Below, one piece after another: positions 5,106-6,579 of a DNA stretch of 6,579 nucleotides. The notes beneath the pieces are model-generated. The model searched no databases. It was not told the DNA's origin and saw only the letters and a program-made list of their open reading frames with translations. Position 1 is the stretch's first letter. The number at the start of each line of letters is the position of its first letter. Both the position numbers and the translations under genes were made by a program. The stretch comes from Bacteroidales bacterium (GTDB lineage Bacteria; Bacteroidota; Bacteroidia; Bacteroidales; F082): assembly GCA_016281295.1 (NCBI GenBank), contig JAEEII010000196.1:1-6579 (forward strand), read 5' to 3'.

Positions 5106-6182
5106 ATGAAAAAACTCTTTATTTTCTTAACGTTCTTGATTTTTGGCACAGGTCTTTATGCACAACAGACCAGCCTCACTGAAGCCGTGGATTTTACCGT
5201 CACTGACTGCCATGGGCAAACCTACAACCTTTTTGAAATCCTTGACCGTGGTCAAGCTGTTTTTATCGATTTCTTTTTCTTTACATGTGGTCAATGTCAG
5301 GTGATCTCTCCCTACATCACAGGCTCTTATACCCAGATGGGTTGCAATATGCATGATGTGTTTTATATCGAGATTTCATACACCGATAGTGATGCGGTCT
5401 GTCAGCAGTGGGCTAATCAATACGGTGTCGAGTTTCCAACGGTTGGAAAAGATGGTGGCGGCAACGAGGTATTCGACCTTTATGGCATCATGGGATGTCC
5501 CACGCTCGTCCTCATCATGCCTGACCGCAGCATTCCCATCCAAGGACTGCTTGATCTCTATCCCTTCTCGGCGCAAGATGTGGTCAATGCCATGCGGCAA
5601 AATGGCCTTCAGCCCCATGACTGCACAGGCACGCTGACCGTCAATCCGCAAACCTTGCATATCTACAACGATGGTGAGACATACGAGCCTGGCAAGCTGA
5701 CCATTTCCAACATGACAGAAGAGGATGTGACTGTCAACGCGATCACTGCTGACCCTATCTTTGCCTTACAATGCTTGTATGAGGGACAGGATGTCACCGC
5801 AGGCATGACGGTCGCGGCTGGACAAACTGTCACCGTTGATGTTTATGTTGACGTACCTGTGAAAGAGACATTTGAGGGAAAAGTGTATGTCAGCACCTCA
5901 GCAGGCAACTTCGAGGTCAATATTATTTATGAGATGACCGTTGGGATTGATGAAAATAGTTCAACGTTGACATTATTCCCCAATCCCGCCAATGAAAGTG
6001 TTACTCTTCAAGGCAACCATCTTGGTGTTGTAAGTATGTATAACGTCTTGGGTCAAAAGGTCGAAACCTTCTTCACCGACGGATCGCAAGTGGTCATCCC
6101 GACTGCCAAGTATCAAGAAGGCATCTATTTCATCAGGACAAGCAATGGCTTGACGCAACGTTTGGTGATTACGCACGAATAA
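5106..6182 (+). CDS. Secreted thioredoxin-fold protein with T9SS C-terminal sorting domain
   Basis: The 358-residue protein has three parts after a signal peptide (about 1-19, cleavage near YAQ-QT). Residues 25-170 form a thioredoxin/TlpA-like domain: AVFIDFFFFTCGQCQVISPY carries the CxxC redox pair Cys61/Cys64 after a hydrophobic strand, and GIMGCPTLVLI gives the expected cis-Pro132. Residues 175-280 are beta-rich and Ig-like, with NPQTLHIYNDGE. Residues 285-358 are a type IX secretion type A sorting domain: LTLFPNPANESVTL, VSMYNVLGQKVETF, and YQEGIYFIRTSNG before the end. T9SS carries such proteins across the outer membrane and usually anchors or releases them after removing the domain. The protein would therefore act on thiols/disulfides at or outside the cell surface. 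Whether it reduces, oxidises or isomerises is not clear from CGQC. Extra cysteines (35, 80, 99, 131, 173, 223) are plentiful. It is the last gene of the sigma operon, 20 bp after the lipoprotein. Confidence 0.93.
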   Translation: MKKLFIFLTFLIFGTGLYAQQTSLTEAVDFTVTDCHGQTYNLFEILDRGQAVFIDFFFFTCGQCQVISPYITGSYTQMGCNMHDVFYIEISYTDSDAVCQQWANQYGVEFPTVGKDGGGNEVFDLYGIMGCPTLVLIMPDRSIPIQGLLDLYPFSAQDVVNAMRQNGLQPHDCTGTLTVNPQTLHIYNDGETYEPGKLTISNMTEEDVTVNAITADPIFALQCLYEGQDVTAGMTVAAGQTVTVDVYVDVPVKETFEGKVYVSTSAGNFEVNIIYEMTVGIDENSSTLTLFPNPANESVTLQGNHLGVVSMYNVLGQKVETFFTDGSQVVIPTAKYQEGIYFIRTSNGLTQRLVITHE

Positions 6183-6255
6183 GAAAGCTGACCATACCTG
6201 TTTTCGAGCCGATAATAGGGGAGGAACAAATCTTGCCGGTATTAAATAAATTAAC

Positions 6256-6282
6256 ATCTGTGTAATCTGTGAAATCTGTGTG
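6256..6282. repeat. ATCTGTG triple tandem repeat, 9-bp period
   Basis: ATCTGTG occurs at 6256-6262, 6265-6271 and 6274-6280, each followed by two variable bases (TA, AA, TG). It sits in the 145-bp gap between two convergent genes. Similar AATCTGTG strings recur between genes in Bacteroidota genomes as far as I recall, so it may be a dispersed repeat. No terminator hairpin was found around it. Confidence 0.6.
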
Positions 6283-6327
6283 ACATAAGAGAATTTTGAT
6301 AATCCTGAGCGAAAATCATATTTAGTG

Positions 6328-6579
6328 TCACCGCTGTTTCCTTCGAAACTCCATCATCGATTGTCCCGTGGCGTTGCGGAAGAAACGGCAGAGGTAGGAA
6401 ACGTTGTCGTAGTTCATCTGGGCAGCGATTTCCTCTACGGTGAGGTCGGTTTCAGCAAGGTAGCGCTTGAGTTCATAGATGACCGTGTCGTTGATGAGGG
6501 CTTTGGTGGAGGTCTTCATCAGGCGGTGGCAAACCTTGTTCAGATAGTCGGGACTGAGGCATAGTTCGGAAGCATAGAA
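6328..6579 (-). CDS. AraC-family transcriptional regulator, C-terminal DNA-binding part (truncated by window edge)
   Basis: Read on the - strand, the frame is open from the window edge (6579) to TGA at 6328-6330, giving the last 83 residues. Both helix-turn-helix motifs of the AraC/XylS domain are visible. The first is around FYASELCLSPDYLNKVCHRL, where LSPDYLNKV is the recognition helix of HTH1. The second is LTVEEIAAQMNYDNVSYLCRFFRNATGQSMMEFR, with the typical F-R-x-x-x-G-x-S-xxxFR ending. The frame continues through the ATG at 6517-6519, which is internal because HTH1 precedes it. The N-terminal sensing or dimerisation domain lies beyond the window, so it cannot be told whether this is a stand-alone regulator or the end of a hybrid two-component sensor. 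It is convergent with the T9SS protein gene, and no functional link is implied. Confidence 0.92.
   Translation of the reverse strand, partial: FYASELCLSPDYLNKVCHRLMKTSTKALINDTVIYELKRYLAETDLTVEEIAAQMNYDNVSYLCRFFRNATGQSMMEFRRKQR

Noticed and set aside
6256..6282. CRISPR-like array
   Set aside because: Units are 7 bp with 2-bp gaps, far too short for CRISPR repeats and spacers, and no cas gene is present.
6325..6564. Open frame on the + strand opposite the AraC-family gene
   Set aside because: The - strand encodes a clear double HTH AraC domain through the same bases; the + strand translation has no recognisable features.

Overview
The window looks like a chromosomal segment of a Bacteroidota bacterium, most likely a Bacteroidales member. 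Three signs support this. Two promoters carry the Bacteroidota-type -7 box TAnnTTTGY. Genes generally lack Shine-Dalgarno sequences. One secreted protein ends in a type IX secretion (T9SS) C-terminal sorting domain. Nearly everything is on the + strand.

Region 1 (1-264) is the C-terminal end of an ABC-transporter peptide-binding protein (SBP_bac_5 type), cut by the window edge and unrelated to what follows.

Region 2 (about 316-3257) is a probable five-gene operon behind one clear promoter: an OhrR-type MarR peroxide sensor (378-839), a bacterioferritin-fold protein with most ferroxidase ligands replaced (875-1330), a BtuE-like glutathione/thioredoxin peroxidase (1368-1916), a 59-residue winged-helix protein (1975-2154), and a radical SAM protein with a C-terminal cysteine set (2169-3257). 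The promoter is overlaid by two related palindromes (ATCGYnnRCGAT core), one on the -33 box and one at the expected transcription start. They are the obvious candidate operators for OhrR autoregulation. No ohr gene is visible, so the sensor appears to be wired to a peroxidase/ferritin-like/radical SAM set instead of its usual partner.

Region 3 (3258-6182) is a second probable operon with its own -7 box: an ECF sigma factor (3326-3862), a small single-pass membrane protein whose start overlaps the sigma stop as ATGA (3859-4266, probable anti-sigma factor), an unrecognised lipoprotein (4282-5085), and a secreted thioredoxin-fold protein with a CGQC active site and a T9SS sorting domain (5106-6182). 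Cysteines recur in all the exported parts, so a thiol/disulfide-linked envelope response is a reasonable hypothesis; it is inference only.

Region 4 (6183-6579) is a short convergent intergenic stretch holding a 9-bp-period ATCTGTG triple repeat, then the C-terminal DNA-binding end of an AraC-family regulator on the - strand, cut by the window edge. No tRNA, rRNA, CRISPR array, insertion sequence or convincing intrinsic terminator was seen.
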